A DNA stretch of 64,000 nt from Isoptericola peretonis. GTDB taxonomy: Bacteria > Actinomycetota > Actinomycetes > Actinomycetales > Cellulomonadaceae. The position numbers were made by a program, and so were the translations under genes. Where the stretch lies: NCBI GenBank assembly GCA_023241745.1, contig JALQCY010000006.1, positions 248,001-312,000 of the forward strand, read 5' to 3'. Under the pieces are notes generated by a model. The model ran no database searches, was not told where the DNA came from, and was given only the letters and a program-made list of their open reading frames with translations. This document shows, piece by piece, positions 16,433-23,999 of this stretch; the first letter of the stretch is position 1; each line of letters opens with the position of its first letter.

Positions 16433-17697
16433 TTCTCGCGCGGGGGCCGGCGGCGCACCGGCGACGTGCGCGGGACGAGCGTCGGGTTGACGTTCTCCAG
16501 CACGACCTCGCGCGTCACGACGACCCGCTCGACGTCGTCGCGGCTCGGCACGTCGAACATCACCTGCTGGAGGACCTCCTCCATGATGGCCCGGAGGCCG
16601 CGCGCGCCGGTGCCGCGCAGCAGCGCCTGCTCGGCGATCGCCTCGACGGCGTCCTGCTCGAACTCGAGCTCCACGCCGTCGATCTCGAACATCCGCTGGA
16701 ACTGCTTGACCAGGGCGTTGCGCGGCTCGGTGAGGATCCGCACCAGCGCCTCGCGGTCCAGCGGTGACACGGAGGCGATGACGGGCAGGCGCCCGATGAA
16801 CTCGGGGATGAGACCGAACTTCTGCAGGTCCTCGGGCCGCACCTCGGCGAACAGGTCCTCGTCCCCGCCGCTCTCCATCGGGGCGCTGAACCCGATCCCG
16901 CGCTTGCGCGAGCGGGAGGCCACGATGTCGTCGAGGCCGGCGAACGCGCCCGCCACGATGAACAGCACGTTCGTCGTGTCGATCTGGATGAACTCCTGGT
17001 GCGGGTGCTTGCGCCCGCCCTGGGGAGGCACCGACGCCGTCGTGCCCTCGATGATCTTCAGCAGCGCCTGTTGCACGCCCTCACCGGAGACGTCGCGCGT
17101 GATCGACGGGTTCTCCGCCTTGCGGGCCACCTTGTCGACCTCGTCGATGTAGATGATGCCCGTCTCGGCCTTCTTCACGTCGTAGTCGGCGGCCTGGATG
17201 AGCTTGAGGAGGATGTTCTCGACGTCCTCGCCCACGTAGCCGGCCTCGGTGAGCGCCGTGGCGTCCGCGATGGCGAACGGCACGTTGAGCATCTTCGCCA
17301 GCGTCTGCGCCAGGTAGGTCTTGCCGGTCCCCGTGGGGCCGATGAGCAGGATGTTCGACTTCGCGATCTCGACGGCGTCGTCGCCGTCTCGCGCGGCCTC
17401 GCCCGCCTGCACCCGCTTGTAGTGGTTGTAGACCGCCACGGCCAGGGCCCGCTTGGCCGGCTCCTGCCCGATGACGTACTGCTCGAGGAAGTCGAAGATC
17501 TCGCGCGGCTTGGGCAGGTCCGTCAGGCCCAGCTCCGCCGCCTCGCCGAGCTCTTCCTCGATGATCTCGTTGCACAGGTCGATGCACTCGTCGCAGATGT
17601 ACACGCCAGGGCCGGCGATCAGCTTCTTGACCTGCTTCTGCGACTTTCCGCAGAACGAGCACTTGAGCAGGTCTGCGCCGTCACCGATCCGAGCCAC
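16423..17697 (-). CDS. clpX: ATP-dependent Clp protease ATP-binding subunit ClpX
   Basis: ClpX is the AAA+ unfoldase that feeds substrates to ClpP. The 424-residue protein has the N-terminal zinc-binding domain (CSFCGKSQ then CDECIDLC), Walker A GPTGTGKT near residue 120, Walker B IIYIDEVDK near 185, and the pore and IGF loops (GYVGEDVE, RKRGIGFSAP). GTG at 17697 was chosen because GGAGG lies 6 nt upstream and the protein then begins VARIGDGADLLKCSFCG as in other actinobacteria. It lies downstream of clpP1 and clpP2 but a hairpin at 17786-17834 separates them, so it likely has its own promoter. Confidence 0.96.
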   Translation of the reverse strand: MARIGDGADLLKCSFCGKSQKQVKKLIAGPGVYICDECIDLCNEIIEEELGEAAELGLTDLPKPREIFDFLEQYVIGQEPAKRALAVAVYNHYKRVQAGEAARDGDDAVEIAKSNILLIGPTGTGKTYLAQTLAKMLNVPFAIADATALTEAGYVGEDVENILLKLIQAADYDVKKAETGIIYIDEVDKVARKAENPSITRDVSGEGVQQALLKIIEGTTASVPPQGGRKHPHQEFIQIDTTNVLFIVAGAFAGLDDIVASRSRKRGIGFSAPMESGGDEDLFAEVRPEDLQKFGLIPEFIGRLPVIASVSPLDREALVRILTEPRNALVKQFQRMFEIDGVELEFEQDAVEAIAEQALLRGTGARGLRAIMEEVLQQVMFDVPSRDDVERVVVTREVVLENVNPTLVPRTSPVRRRPPREKSA

Positions 17698-17785
17698 CGG
17701 GAGCCTCCATGTCCTGAGTGCTTGGTCCTGCGTCCATTCCACACCACGGGGGCGTCATTGTCAGCCGAGTACCCCGGTGCGTCGC

Positions 17786-17834
17786 GTCACGGGGTCCGCA
17801 TCTCCTGCGTCGAGGAGGCTGCGGACCCCGTGAC
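17786..17834 (-). terminator. Hairpin terminator after clpP2
   Basis: Perfect 15-bp arms (17786-17800 and 17820-17834) lie 9 nt past the clpP2 stop. The loop can add a further short CTCC/GGAG stem. No clear U-tract, as usual in high-G+C terminators. Confidence 0.7.
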
Positions 17835-17842
17835 GTTGCAGG

Positions 17843-18559
17843 TCAGCGCGCCGCGAGGGCGGCCGGCTTGCGGCTCTCGAGCACCTGGTCGACCAGGCCG
17901 TAGTCCTTCGCCTGGGCGGCGGTGAGGATCTTGTCGCGCTCGATGTCCTCGCGGATCTGGTCCTGGGTCTTGCCCGTGTGCGACGCCAGGGTCGCCTCCA
18001 GCCACTCGCGCATCCGGATGAGCTCGTTGGCGTGGATCTCGATGTCGGACGCCTGGGCGTAGCCGCCGCCCTCCATCGCGGGCTGGTGGATCAGCACGCG
18101 GGCGTTCGGCAGCGCGAGCCGCTTGCCCGGCTGACCGGCGGCGAGCAGGACCGCCGCCGCCGACGCGGCCTGGCCGAGGCACACGGTCTGGATCTGCGGC
18201 TTGATGAACTGCATCGTGTCGTACAGCGCGGTCATCGCCGTGAACGACCCCCCGGGGGAGTTGATGTAGATCATGATGTCGCGGTCGGGGTCCTGGCTCT
18301 CCAGGACCAGCAGCTGCGCCATGATGTCGTCCGCCGACGCGTCGTCGACCTGGACTCCCATGAAGATGATGCGGTCCTCGAACAGCTTGGTGTACGGGTC
18401 CTGACGCTTGAACCCGTAGGCGGTGCGCTCCTCGAACTGCGGCAGCACGTACCGCGACGACGGGTCGCCGAACGGCAGCGCGACGCCGCCGGGGCGGCCC
18501 GCTGCGCCCGCCAGGTTCCGGGCGCGGAGGGCGAACTGGTACTCCTCGGAGTGGCTCAC
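17843..18559 (-). CDS. clpP2: ATP-dependent Clp protease proteolytic subunit ClpP2
   Basis: The 238-residue serine protease subunit has its nucleophile in LGQAASAAAVLLAAG, its His in ARVLIHQPAMEGG, and the Asp in the DIERDKILTA region. The N-terminus is longer than in ClpP1 by about 20 residues, as expected for the actinobacterial ClpP2 paralogue. GTG at 18559 has GAGGAGA upstream. It follows clpP1 with a 62-nt gap, so the two probably form one operon and assemble into the mixed ClpP1P2 tetradecamer known from actinobacteria. Confidence 0.95.
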   Translation of the reverse strand: MSHSEEYQFALRARNLAGAAGRPGGVALPFGDPSSRYVLPQFEERTAYGFKRQDPYTKLFEDRIIFMGVQVDDASADDIMAQLLVLESQDPDRDIMIYINSPGGSFTAMTALYDTMQFIKPQIQTVCLGQAASAAAVLLAAGQPGKRLALPNARVLIHQPAMEGGGYAQASDIEIHANELIRMREWLEATLASHTGKTQDQIREDIERDKILTAAQAKDYGLVDQVLESRKPAALAAR

Positions 18560-18621
18560 GGTTGTCTCCTCAAGTGAAGGTCGGTGGTGTCCTCGCGGGA
18601 CGAGCGGTCGGGGACGGCGAG

Positions 18622-19278
18622 TCAGGACGCCGCCGTGCCGCCGCCGCCCGAGACCGAGGAGGCGTTGGTGACCACGTGGTCGACGAAGCCGTACTCGAGG
18701 GCCTCGTCCGCGGTGAACCAGCTGTCGCGGTCGTTGTCCTTGAGGATCTGCTCGAGCGGCTGACCGGTCTGCTCGGCCGTGAGCTCGGCGAGCACCTTCT
18801 TCATGTGCATGATCAGCTGCGCGCCGATCCGCACGTCGGTCGCGGTGCCGCCGACGCCGCCCGACGGCTGGTGCATCAGCACGCGCGCGTGCGGCGTGAT
18901 GTAGCGCTTGCCCTTGGCGCCCGAGGAGAGCAGGAACTGCCCCATCGAGGCCGCCATGCCCATCGCGATGGTCGCGACGTCGGGCTGGATGTACTGCATC
19001 GTGTCGTAGATCGCCATGCCGGCCGTGATCGAGCCGCCGGGGCTGTTGATGTACAGCCAGATGTCCTTGTCCGGGTCCTCCGCGGCCAGCAGCATCATCT
19101 GCGCGCAGATGGCGTTCGCGTTCTCGTCGCGCACCTCCGAGCCGAGCCAGATGATGCGCTCCTTGAGGAGCCGGTTGTAGATGGAGTCGTTGAGGCCGAG
19201 GCCAGGGCCATCGGCCCGCGCCACCGGCGTCGAACCGTCCATCCGCAGCAAGTCGTTCACGTCCGTCTCCTTCGTCAT
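18622..19278 (-). CDS. clpP1: ATP-dependent Clp protease proteolytic subunit ClpP1
   Basis: The 218-residue subunit carries the active Ser in AMGMAASMGQFLLSSG and the His in ARVLMHQPSGG, with Asp in NDRDSWFTADEA. IYINSPGGS-type sequence (LYINSPGGSITAGMAIYDTMQ) is diagnostic. It ends in a Gly/Ser-rich tail (SSVSGGGGTAAS). It is first of the clpP1-clpP2 pair. Unlike most actinobacteria, tig is not directly upstream: a tetR/EamA pair sits in between. Confidence 0.95.
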   Translation of the reverse strand: MTKETDVNDLLRMDGSTPVARADGPGLGLNDSIYNRLLKERIIWLGSEVRDENANAICAQMMLLAAEDPDKDIWLYINSPGGSITAGMAIYDTMQYIQPDVATIAMGMAASMGQFLLSSGAKGKRYITPHARVLMHQPSGGVGGTATDVRIGAQLIMHMKKVLAELTAEQTGQPLEQILKDNDRDSWFTADEALEYGFVDHVVTNASSVSGGGGTAAS

Positions 19279-19378
19279 CGCCGTCGATCGACCCTAACGT
19301 GCGCCGGGCCCGCGAAACGTCCCGGTCGAGGGCCTTTTCGCTGCGGGCGCACACGCGGCGGGCGCGGGACGCCGGGAC

Positions 19379-19957
19379 TCACGCCGCGTGGGCGGCGCAC
19401 AGGGTCCGCGCCGCGCGACGGGCGGCCCGGAAGGGCTCGGGCGGCGCGCCCACCCCGGACGCCGCGAGCGCACCGTCGTAGAGCAGCGCGACGGCGGTCG
19501 CGAGGTCGTCGGGCCGCGCCAGTCCCGCCGCCCTGCACTCCGCCCGCAGCAGCTCGCGGACCCAGGCCTTCTGCCGGGCGACCTCGACCGCGACCGGGTG
19601 GTCGGGGTCGTCGATCTCGGCGCGGGCGTTGATCGCGGCGCAGCCCCGCCCGCCCTCCTGGGTCATCCACCCCTCGACGGCGTCGAAGAGGACGAGGACG
19701 CGGTCCTCCCCCGGGTCGGGGTGCGCGTCGAGCGCCCGCTCCAGCCGCTCCCGCCAGCGTGCGTCGCGGGCTCGCAGGTAGGCGACCACCAGCGCCTCCT
19801 TCGAGCCGAAGCGGTCGTACAGCGTCTTCTTGGTGACGCCCGCCTCGGCCGCGATCGTGTCCACGCCGACGGCGTGGAGACCGCGGGAGTAGAAGAGCCG
19901 CGACGCCGCGTCGAGGATACGGCGGGCGGCGGGCGTCAGGGCGACCTGGTCCGTCAT
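19379..19957 (-). CDS. TetR/AcrR family transcriptional regulator
   Basis: The 192-residue protein has an N-terminal TetR helix-turn-helix (ILDAASRLFYSRGLHAVGVDTIAAEAGVTKKTLYDRFGSKEALV, residues about 14-57) and a ligand-binding C-terminal half. ATG at 19957 follows TATACT by 7 nt, so the transcript is probably leaderless. It is divergent from an EamA transporter gene with only 33 nt between the starts. Two matching palindromes in and beside that gap are its probable operators. It likely represses itself and the transporter until a ligand binds; the ligand is unknown. Confidence 0.9.
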   Translation of the reverse strand: MTDQVALTPAARRILDAASRLFYSRGLHAVGVDTIAAEAGVTKKTLYDRFGSKEALVVAYLRARDARWRERLERALDAHPDPGEDRVLVLFDAVEGWMTQEGGRGCAAINARAEIDDPDHPVAVEVARQKAWVRELLRAECRAAGLARPDDLATAVALLYDGALAASGVGAPPEPFRAARRAARTLCAAHAA

Positions 19958-19964
19958 GCACGCC

Positions 19965-20012
19965 AGTATACCGGTCTGTATAGTCGCGGCATGGGTAAAC
20001 AGATCTGTATAC
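19965..20012. promoter_or_regulatory. Divergent leaderless promoters with two TetR-type operators
   Basis: Site 1 (19967-19982) has arms TATAC and GTATA and overlaps both -10 hexamers, TATACT for tetR (minus strand, 19965-19970) and TATAGT for the transporter (19979-19984). Site 2 (19995-20012, GTAAACAGATCTGTATAC) is an 18-bp palindrome with one mismatched pair and lies within the first codons of the transporter. TCTGTATA is common to both. Centres are 29 bp apart. Repressor binding is inferred. Confidence 0.75.
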
Positions 20013-20995
20013 CTCGGCCGTGGGTCACCGCCCTCGCCTCCGCCGCCTTCGTGCTGTCCTGGAGCTCGGGGTTCCTCGGCGCCAAGGTCGGCACCGGCCA
20101 GGCGCCCGTGGTCACGCTGCTCCTGTGGCGCTTCGTCGTGGTCGCCGCGGTCCTCGTGGCCGCGCTCGGGCTCGCCCGCCTCCTCCGGCCTCGTCGCCGC
20201 ACCGCGAGCCCTGCCGCGCGCGTCGGTACGGCGCCAGGCCTCGACGGCCCCCGCGCGGTCGCGCACCACGTCGTCGTAGGGCTGCTCTCGCAGCTCGGCT
20301 ACGTGCTCCCGGTGTACGGCGCGATCGCGCTCGGCGTGAGCACCGGCACCACGTCGCTCGTCGACGCCGTCCAGCCGGTGCTGGTCGCGACCCTCGTCGG
20401 CCCGCTGCTCGGCCAGCACGTCCGCGCCCTGCAGTGGGCCGGGCTCGCGACGGCCTTCGCCGGGGTCGCCGCCCTGGTCGCGGCCGACCTCCGCGTCACC
20501 ACTGCGCCGCCCTGGGCCTACGCGCTGCCTGCCGCCGCCGTGGCCTCCCTGGTCGCCGCGACGTTCCTCGAACGTCGTCGGCCCGCGGACCTGGCGCCGG
20601 CGCCGATGCTGGCCGTGCACGCCGTGGCGGCCCTCGCCTGCCTCACGGTGATCGCCCTGGTGACGGGGACGGCGACGCCCCCGCCGGACGCCGCCTTCTG
20701 GGCCTCGACCGTGCTGCTCGCGCTCGTCCCGTCCCTCGTCGCGTACGCCCTGTACTGGTTCCTGCTGCGGCGCGTCGACGTCACGACGCTCAACGCGCTG
20801 CTCTTCCTCGTCGTGCCGACCACCACGCTCGCCGGCGCCGCGCTGTTCGGCGAGCCGCTCAGCCCGGCCGTCGCCGCAGGGCTCGTCCTGAGCGGCCTCG
20901 GGGTCGCGGCGGTGGTCCACGGCGAGGCCCGCGGCCGGGGGCGTCCCCGTGCCGGCGAGCACCGCGGGGACGACGACGGCCCGCAGCGTCCGTGA
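19991..20995 (+). CDS. EamA/DMT family transporter
   Basis: The 334-residue protein has about ten hydrophobic segments in two EamA repeats, for example FVLSWSSGFLGAKVG at the start, and LFLVVPTTTLAGAALFGEPLSP near the C-terminus (the typical second-repeat motif). EamA transporters export amino acids, metabolites or drugs. ATG at 19991 lies exactly 6 nt after TATAGT, so the mRNA is probably leaderless; in-frame sequence upstream crosses the operator. The C-terminus is a hydrophilic Gly/Arg/Asp tail that encodes one arm of the terminator. Confidence 0.88.
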   Translation: MGKQICIPRPWVTALASAAFVLSWSSGFLGAKVGTGQAPVVTLLLWRFVVVAAVLVAALGLARLLRPRRRTASPAARVGTAPGLDGPRAVAHHVVVGLLSQLGYVLPVYGAIALGVSTGTTSLVDAVQPVLVATLVGPLLGQHVRALQWAGLATAFAGVAALVAADLRVTTAPPWAYALPAAAVASLVAATFLERRRPADLAPAPMLAVHAVAALACLTVIALVTGTATPPPDAAFWASTVLLALVPSLVAYALYWFLLRRVDVTTLNALLFLVVPTTTLAGAALFGEPLSPAVAAGLVLSGLGVAAVVHGEARGRGRPRAGEHRGDDDGPQRP

Positions 20996-21017
20996 GGATG
21001 CTGCGGGCCGTCGTCGT
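20970..21017. terminator. Bidirectional terminator between EamA gene and tig
   Basis: Perfect 18-bp arms at 20970-20987 and 21000-21017 enclose a 12-nt loop holding the EamA stop codon. The left arm lies inside the 3' end of the EamA coding region. Both convergent genes end within 25 nt, which fits a shared terminator. Confidence 0.85.
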
Positions 21018-21037
21018 GGTCCGGGTGGAGCGGAGCG

Positions 21038-22420
21038 TCAGGCCTTGGCCTTCTCCTCCGGGGCCTCCTCCGTCGTCTCGGCGTCCACGGCAGTCTCCTC
21101 CGCGGGCTCCTCGGCGCCCTCGACCTCCGCGACGGCGGCGTCGTCCTCCTCCGAGCCGATGAACTCGGTCAGGTCGACGACGTTGCCGTCGGTGTCCTTG
21201 ACCTCGATCTCGCGCAGGGCGACGGCGAGCGCCTTCGAGCGGGCCACCTCGCCGACCATGGCGGGGATCTGACCGCCCTGGTCGAGGCTCGAGATGAACT
21301 GGTTCGGGTCCATGCCGTACTGCTGCGACGCCTGCACCAGGTACTCGACGAGCTCGCCCTGGCCGACCTGCACCTCGAGCTTCTCGGCGAGAGTGTCGAG
21401 CAGGATCTGGTTCTTGAGCGCCTTGGTGGCGTCCACCGTCACCTCGGCACGGTGCTCGTCGTCCTCGAGCCGGTCCTCCGACTCCAGGTGACGGTGCACC
21501 TCGGCCTCGACGGCCCCCGACGGCACCGGGACCTCGACGGCCTCCAGCAGCTTCTCCAGCAGGAGGTCGCGGGCGGCGACGGCCTGGTTCGACGTCTTGA
21601 TCGACGCGACCTGCTCGCGCAGGTCCGCGGTCAGCTCCTCGAGCGTGTCGAACTCCGACGCGAGCTGCGCGAAGTCGTCGTCCGGCGTCGGCAGGTCGCG
21701 CTCCTTGACGGCCGTGGCCGTGACGGTGACCTGCGCCTCCTCGCCCTCGTGCTCGCCGCCGGCGAGCTTCGTGGCGAAGGTCGTGGTCTCGTCCGTCGAC
21801 AGGCCGGTGAGGGCCTCGTCCAGGCCGTCCAGCATGTTGCCGGCGCCGATCTGGTAGGAGACGCCGGAGACCGAGTCGATCTCCTCGTCGCCGATGACGG
21901 CCTTGAGGTCGATGACGACGTAGTCGCCCTCGACCGCCGGGCGGTCGACGCCCACGAGGGTGCCGAAGCGCTCGCGGAGCGCGTCGAGGCGCTCGGTGAC
22001 GTCCTCGTCGGTCACCTCGGTGGAGTCCACCGTGATGTCGATGCCGGACAGGTCCGGCAGCGTGAGCTCGGGGCGGACCTCGACCTCGGCGGTGAACGCG
22101 AGCTGGCCCTCGCCGGCCTTGGCGGGGATCTCGGTGACCTCGACGTCGGGCTGACCCAGCGGGCGCAGCGACTCCGCCGTGACGGCGTCCCGGTAGAAGC
22201 CGGAGAGCGCGTCGTTGACCGCGTGCTCGACGACGGCGCCCCAGCCGACGCGCTGGTCGATGATGCGCGGGGGAACCTTGCCCTTGCGGAACCCGGGGAT
22301 GTTCACCTGCTCGGCGATGTGCTTGTACGCGTGGTCGATGCTCGGCTTGAGCTCGTCGTACTCCACCTCGACGGTCAGCTTGACCTTGGTGGGCTCCAGG
22401 GTCTCGACGGCGCTCTTCAC
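21038..22420 (-). CDS. tig: Trigger factor (ribosome-associated chaperone and prolyl isomerase)
   Basis: The 460-residue protein has the ribosome-binding N-domain with the signature IPGFRKGKVPPRII near residue 45, an FKBP-type prolyl isomerase domain at about 150-240 (VEGDYVVIDLKAVIGDEEI), and the helical C-terminal chaperone domain. It ends in an acidic, Ala-rich tail (EEPAEETAVDAETTEEAPEEKAKA is split by low-complexity repeats) common in actinobacteria. GTG at 22420 gives the conserved start VKSAVETLEPTKVKLTVEV, with GGAG upstream. Longer in-frame starts are shadow-like. Confidence 0.95.
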   Translation of the reverse strand: MKSAVETLEPTKVKLTVEVEYDELKPSIDHAYKHIAEQVNIPGFRKGKVPPRIIDQRVGWGAVVEHAVNDALSGFYRDAVTAESLRPLGQPDVEVTEIPAKAGEGQLAFTAEVEVRPELTLPDLSGIDITVDSTEVTDEDVTERLDALRERFGTLVGVDRPAVEGDYVVIDLKAVIGDEEIDSVSGVSYQIGAGNMLDGLDEALTGLSTDETTTFATKLAGGEHEGEEAQVTVTATAVKERDLPTPDDDFAQLASEFDTLEELTADLREQVASIKTSNQAVAARDLLLEKLLEAVEVPVPSGAVEAEVHRHLESEDRLEDDEHRAEVTVDATKALKNQILLDTLAEKLEVQVGQGELVEYLVQASQQYGMDPNQFISSLDQGGQIPAMVGEVARSKALAVALREIEVKDTDGNVVDLTEFIGSEEDDAAVAEVEGAEEPAEETAVDAETTEEAPEEKAKA

Positions 22421-22505
22421 TTCGATGGTCTCCAACGGTTCGGGTGCGTGCGCGCGCGTCTCACCGGCGCGAGCCGGCCTGGTTGCTGCGGCGCGGGGTG
22501 CGGGG

Positions 22506-22524
22506 CCGTACGACGGACGTACGG
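22506..22524. promoter_or_regulatory. Inverted repeat upstream of tig
   Basis: Arms CCGTACG and CGTACGG with a 5-nt centre lie 86-104 nt upstream of the tig start. It could be an operator or a leader stem. Nothing else supports a role. Confidence 0.3.
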
Positions 22525-22552
22525 GCAACCCGTCCATCCTACGCCACCGGTC

Positions 22553-22577
22553 GGGCCGCTCCGGCGCGGAGCGGCCC
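22553..22577 (-). terminator. Hairpin terminator after the DUF4190 gene
   Basis: Perfect 11-bp arms GGGCCGCTCCG and CGGAGCGGCCC flank the loop GCG, 24 nt past the stop of the minus-strand gene at 22601. Confidence 0.7.
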
Positions 22578-22600
22578 CACCGTGGTGTGTCGGCCGCGGG

Positions 22601-23074
22601 TCAGGGGCAGGTCAGCGCCACGCCGTCGACGTCGTGGACACCCGGGCCGAGCTCCGCGCACTGCTCGAGGATGTAGCTCGCGCCCACCCCGATGATCACG
22701 CCGACGATGATCGTGCCGATCAGGACCAGCGCGCTCACGATGATGCCGGCCACCGCGACACCGTTCGGCTGCCCGACCTTGCGCGACTTCACCAGGCCCA
22801 CGATCGACAGGACGAGTCCGACGATCGACAGCGGACCGAAGAAGCCGAGGATCAGGCCGACGATGCCGAGCGTCTTGCCGGGGTTCTCCGGCTGCTGCTG
22901 GCCGTAGGCGTACTGGCCCTGCGGTGCCGCCGCCGGGTAGCCCTGGCCGGGGGCCGGCTGCGCGGCCGGGTACTGCTGTCCGGGGGCCGGCTGCTGGGGC
23001 GCGGGGCCGCCGGGAGGCGTGGGCGCGCCGCCCTGCTCGGGCGTGCCTGGCGTGTAGGGGTCCGGGGTGGTCAT
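22601..23074 (-). CDS. DUF4190 domain membrane protein
   Basis: The 157-residue protein has a Pro/Gln/Gly-rich N-terminal half (repeats such as QQYPAAQPAPGQGYPAAAPQGQYAYGQQ in parts) of low complexity. Two membrane segments follow: TLGIVGLILGFFGPLSIVGLVLSIVGLVKSRK and VAVAGIIVSALVLIGTIIVGVIIGVGASYIL. Between them, a short loop KSRKVGQPNGVAVAGI is typical of DUF4190, whose function is unknown. The C-terminus has two cysteines. It sits between tRNA-Pro and tig, all on the minus strand. Confidence 0.8.
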   Translation of the reverse strand: MTTPDPYTPGTPEQGGAPTPPGGPAPQQPAPGQQYPAAQPAPGQGYPAAAPQGQYAYGQQQPENPGKTLGIVGLILGFFGPLSIVGLVLSIVGLVKSRKVGQPNGVAVAGIIVSALVLIGTIIVGVIIGVGASYILEQCAELGPGVHDVDGVALTCP

Positions 23075-23200
23075 CAGGTTCTCCTCGCACGTCGGTCGCC
23101 GTCGCTCGGCGATCAGAGCGCCGATCCTTCCAGATCAGCGGAGCGGACGACGGGCCACGGCACGGCCGGGCCACACCGGACCTCGCCGTCCGTCTCCGTG

Positions 23201-23274
23201 TCGGGGTGACTGGATTCGAACCAGCGACCCTCTGCTCCCAAAGCAGATGCGCTACCAAGCTGCGCCACACCCCG
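23201..23274 (-). tRNA. tRNA-Pro (anticodon TGG)
   Basis: The minus strand folds as a 74-nt cloverleaf beginning CGGGGTGTGGCGCAG. The anticodon stem CTGCT/AGCAG encloses TTTGGGA with anticodon TGG. The T loop is TTCGAAT and the acceptor end is CACCCCG with discriminator A. CCA is not encoded. A weak -10 (TACACT, at 23302-23307) lies upstream. Confidence 0.96.
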
Positions 23275-23467
23275 TGGCCCGCCGTGGGCGAGGCCTCGGT
23301 CAGTGTAGTGCGAGCGCCGCGCGAGATCGCCACGACGTGCACCGACGACCGGTCCGGCGGGTCCGACGGCGACCCTGCGGTGGAACGGGAGCCCGTGCGC
23401 CTTTGCTAGGGTGAGCCCCGCGTTCCGACCCCGCGACGGCGACCTGTCGCCCTCCGTGGCCGGCCGT

Positions 23468-23538
23468 GCGGGCGTAGCTCAATGGTAGAGCCCCAGTCTT
23501 CCAAACTGGCTACGCGGGTTCGATTCCCGTCGCCCGCT
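23468..23538 (+). tRNA. tRNA-Gly (anticodon TCC)
   Basis: A 71-nt cloverleaf starts GCGGGCGTAGCTCAATGG. The anticodon stem CCAGT/ACTGG encloses CTTCCAA, anticodon TCC. The T arm is GCGGG-TTCGATT-CCCGT, and the acceptor ends CGCCCGC plus T. CCA is not encoded. TAGGGT at 23407-23412 is a probable -10. Confidence 0.96.
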
Positions 23539-23630
23539 CCCTCCCCCTTCCCCCACCCTCGCCTTCGGGCACCCGGCACGAGCACCCGTGCCCCCTGATC
23601 GATCGACGACGCCGATCGGTGAGATGCGCC

Positions 23631-23659
23631 TTGTCGATCGGTCGCCGCCTGGCTAGGCT
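23631..23659 (+). promoter_or_regulatory. Probable sigma-A promoter of the cysK operon
   Basis: TTGTCG (23631-23636) and TAGGCT (23654-23659) are separated by 17 nt. Transcription would start near 23666, about 50 nt before the cysteine-rich upstream ORF. The 23539-23999 stretch holds no other gene beyond this promoter, that ORF and a hairpin. Confidence 0.6.
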
Positions 23660-23716
23660 CGGCGCCGCGGCCTGCGACAGGCACGCCGCACGACCGCACC
23701 ACGAGGAGGGCCGGGC

Positions 23717-23830
23717 ATGACGATCGACGTCTCCCCCGTCGCCCCCTCCACCCCGCGCAGGGCGGTGCCGGCGTCGACGCCCCGCACCCCGGCGTGCGCC
23801 GCGGCGACGACGCCGCGATGCTGTCGATAG
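23717..23830 (+). CDS. Cysteine-rich upstream ORF, putative Cys-responsive leader peptide
   Basis: A 37-codon ORF starts MTIDVSPVAPSTPRRAV and ends ACAAATTPRCCR followed directly by stop. Three of the last eleven residues are Cys, with two adjacent Cys codons just before the end. GAGGAGGG is at ribosome-binding distance. The ORF lies between a good promoter and cysK. In mycobacteria, short upstream ORFs with clustered Cys codons attenuate sulfur genes when cysteine is available. Here the geometry fits, although this ORF has a Shine-Dalgarno where the mycobacterial ones are leaderless. ORF and Cys cluster are direct; the mechanism is inference. Confidence 0.65.
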   Translation: MTIDVSPVAPSTPRRAVPASTPRTPACAAATTPRCCR

Positions 23831-23848
23831 AGCGTCCACGTCACGTCC

Positions 23849-23868
23849 GACCCGCCCGACGGCGGGTC
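23849..23868 (+). promoter_or_regulatory. Hairpin after the cysteine leader ORF
   Basis: Perfect 8-bp arms GACCCGCC and GGCGGGTC enclose CGAC, 18 nt after the leader stop. It could act as an attenuator or Rho-pausing structure whose access depends on ribosomes at the Cys codons. Confidence 0.5.
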
Positions 23869-23999
23869 TCCGGCGACCGTGCGGCGCTCGCCACGACCTC
23901 GCCGACGCACGGGCACCACGGCCCTCTCCGTACCCGCGCCCCTCGCGGCGGCACACCCGCACCACCACGCCCGAACGCACTCCTCGAGAAGGAACATCC

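Noticed and set aside
23275..23467. Integration site or genomic island at the tRNA pair
   Set aside because: No integrase, no direct repeat of a tRNA 3' end, and normal base composition around tRNA-Pro and tRNA-Gly.
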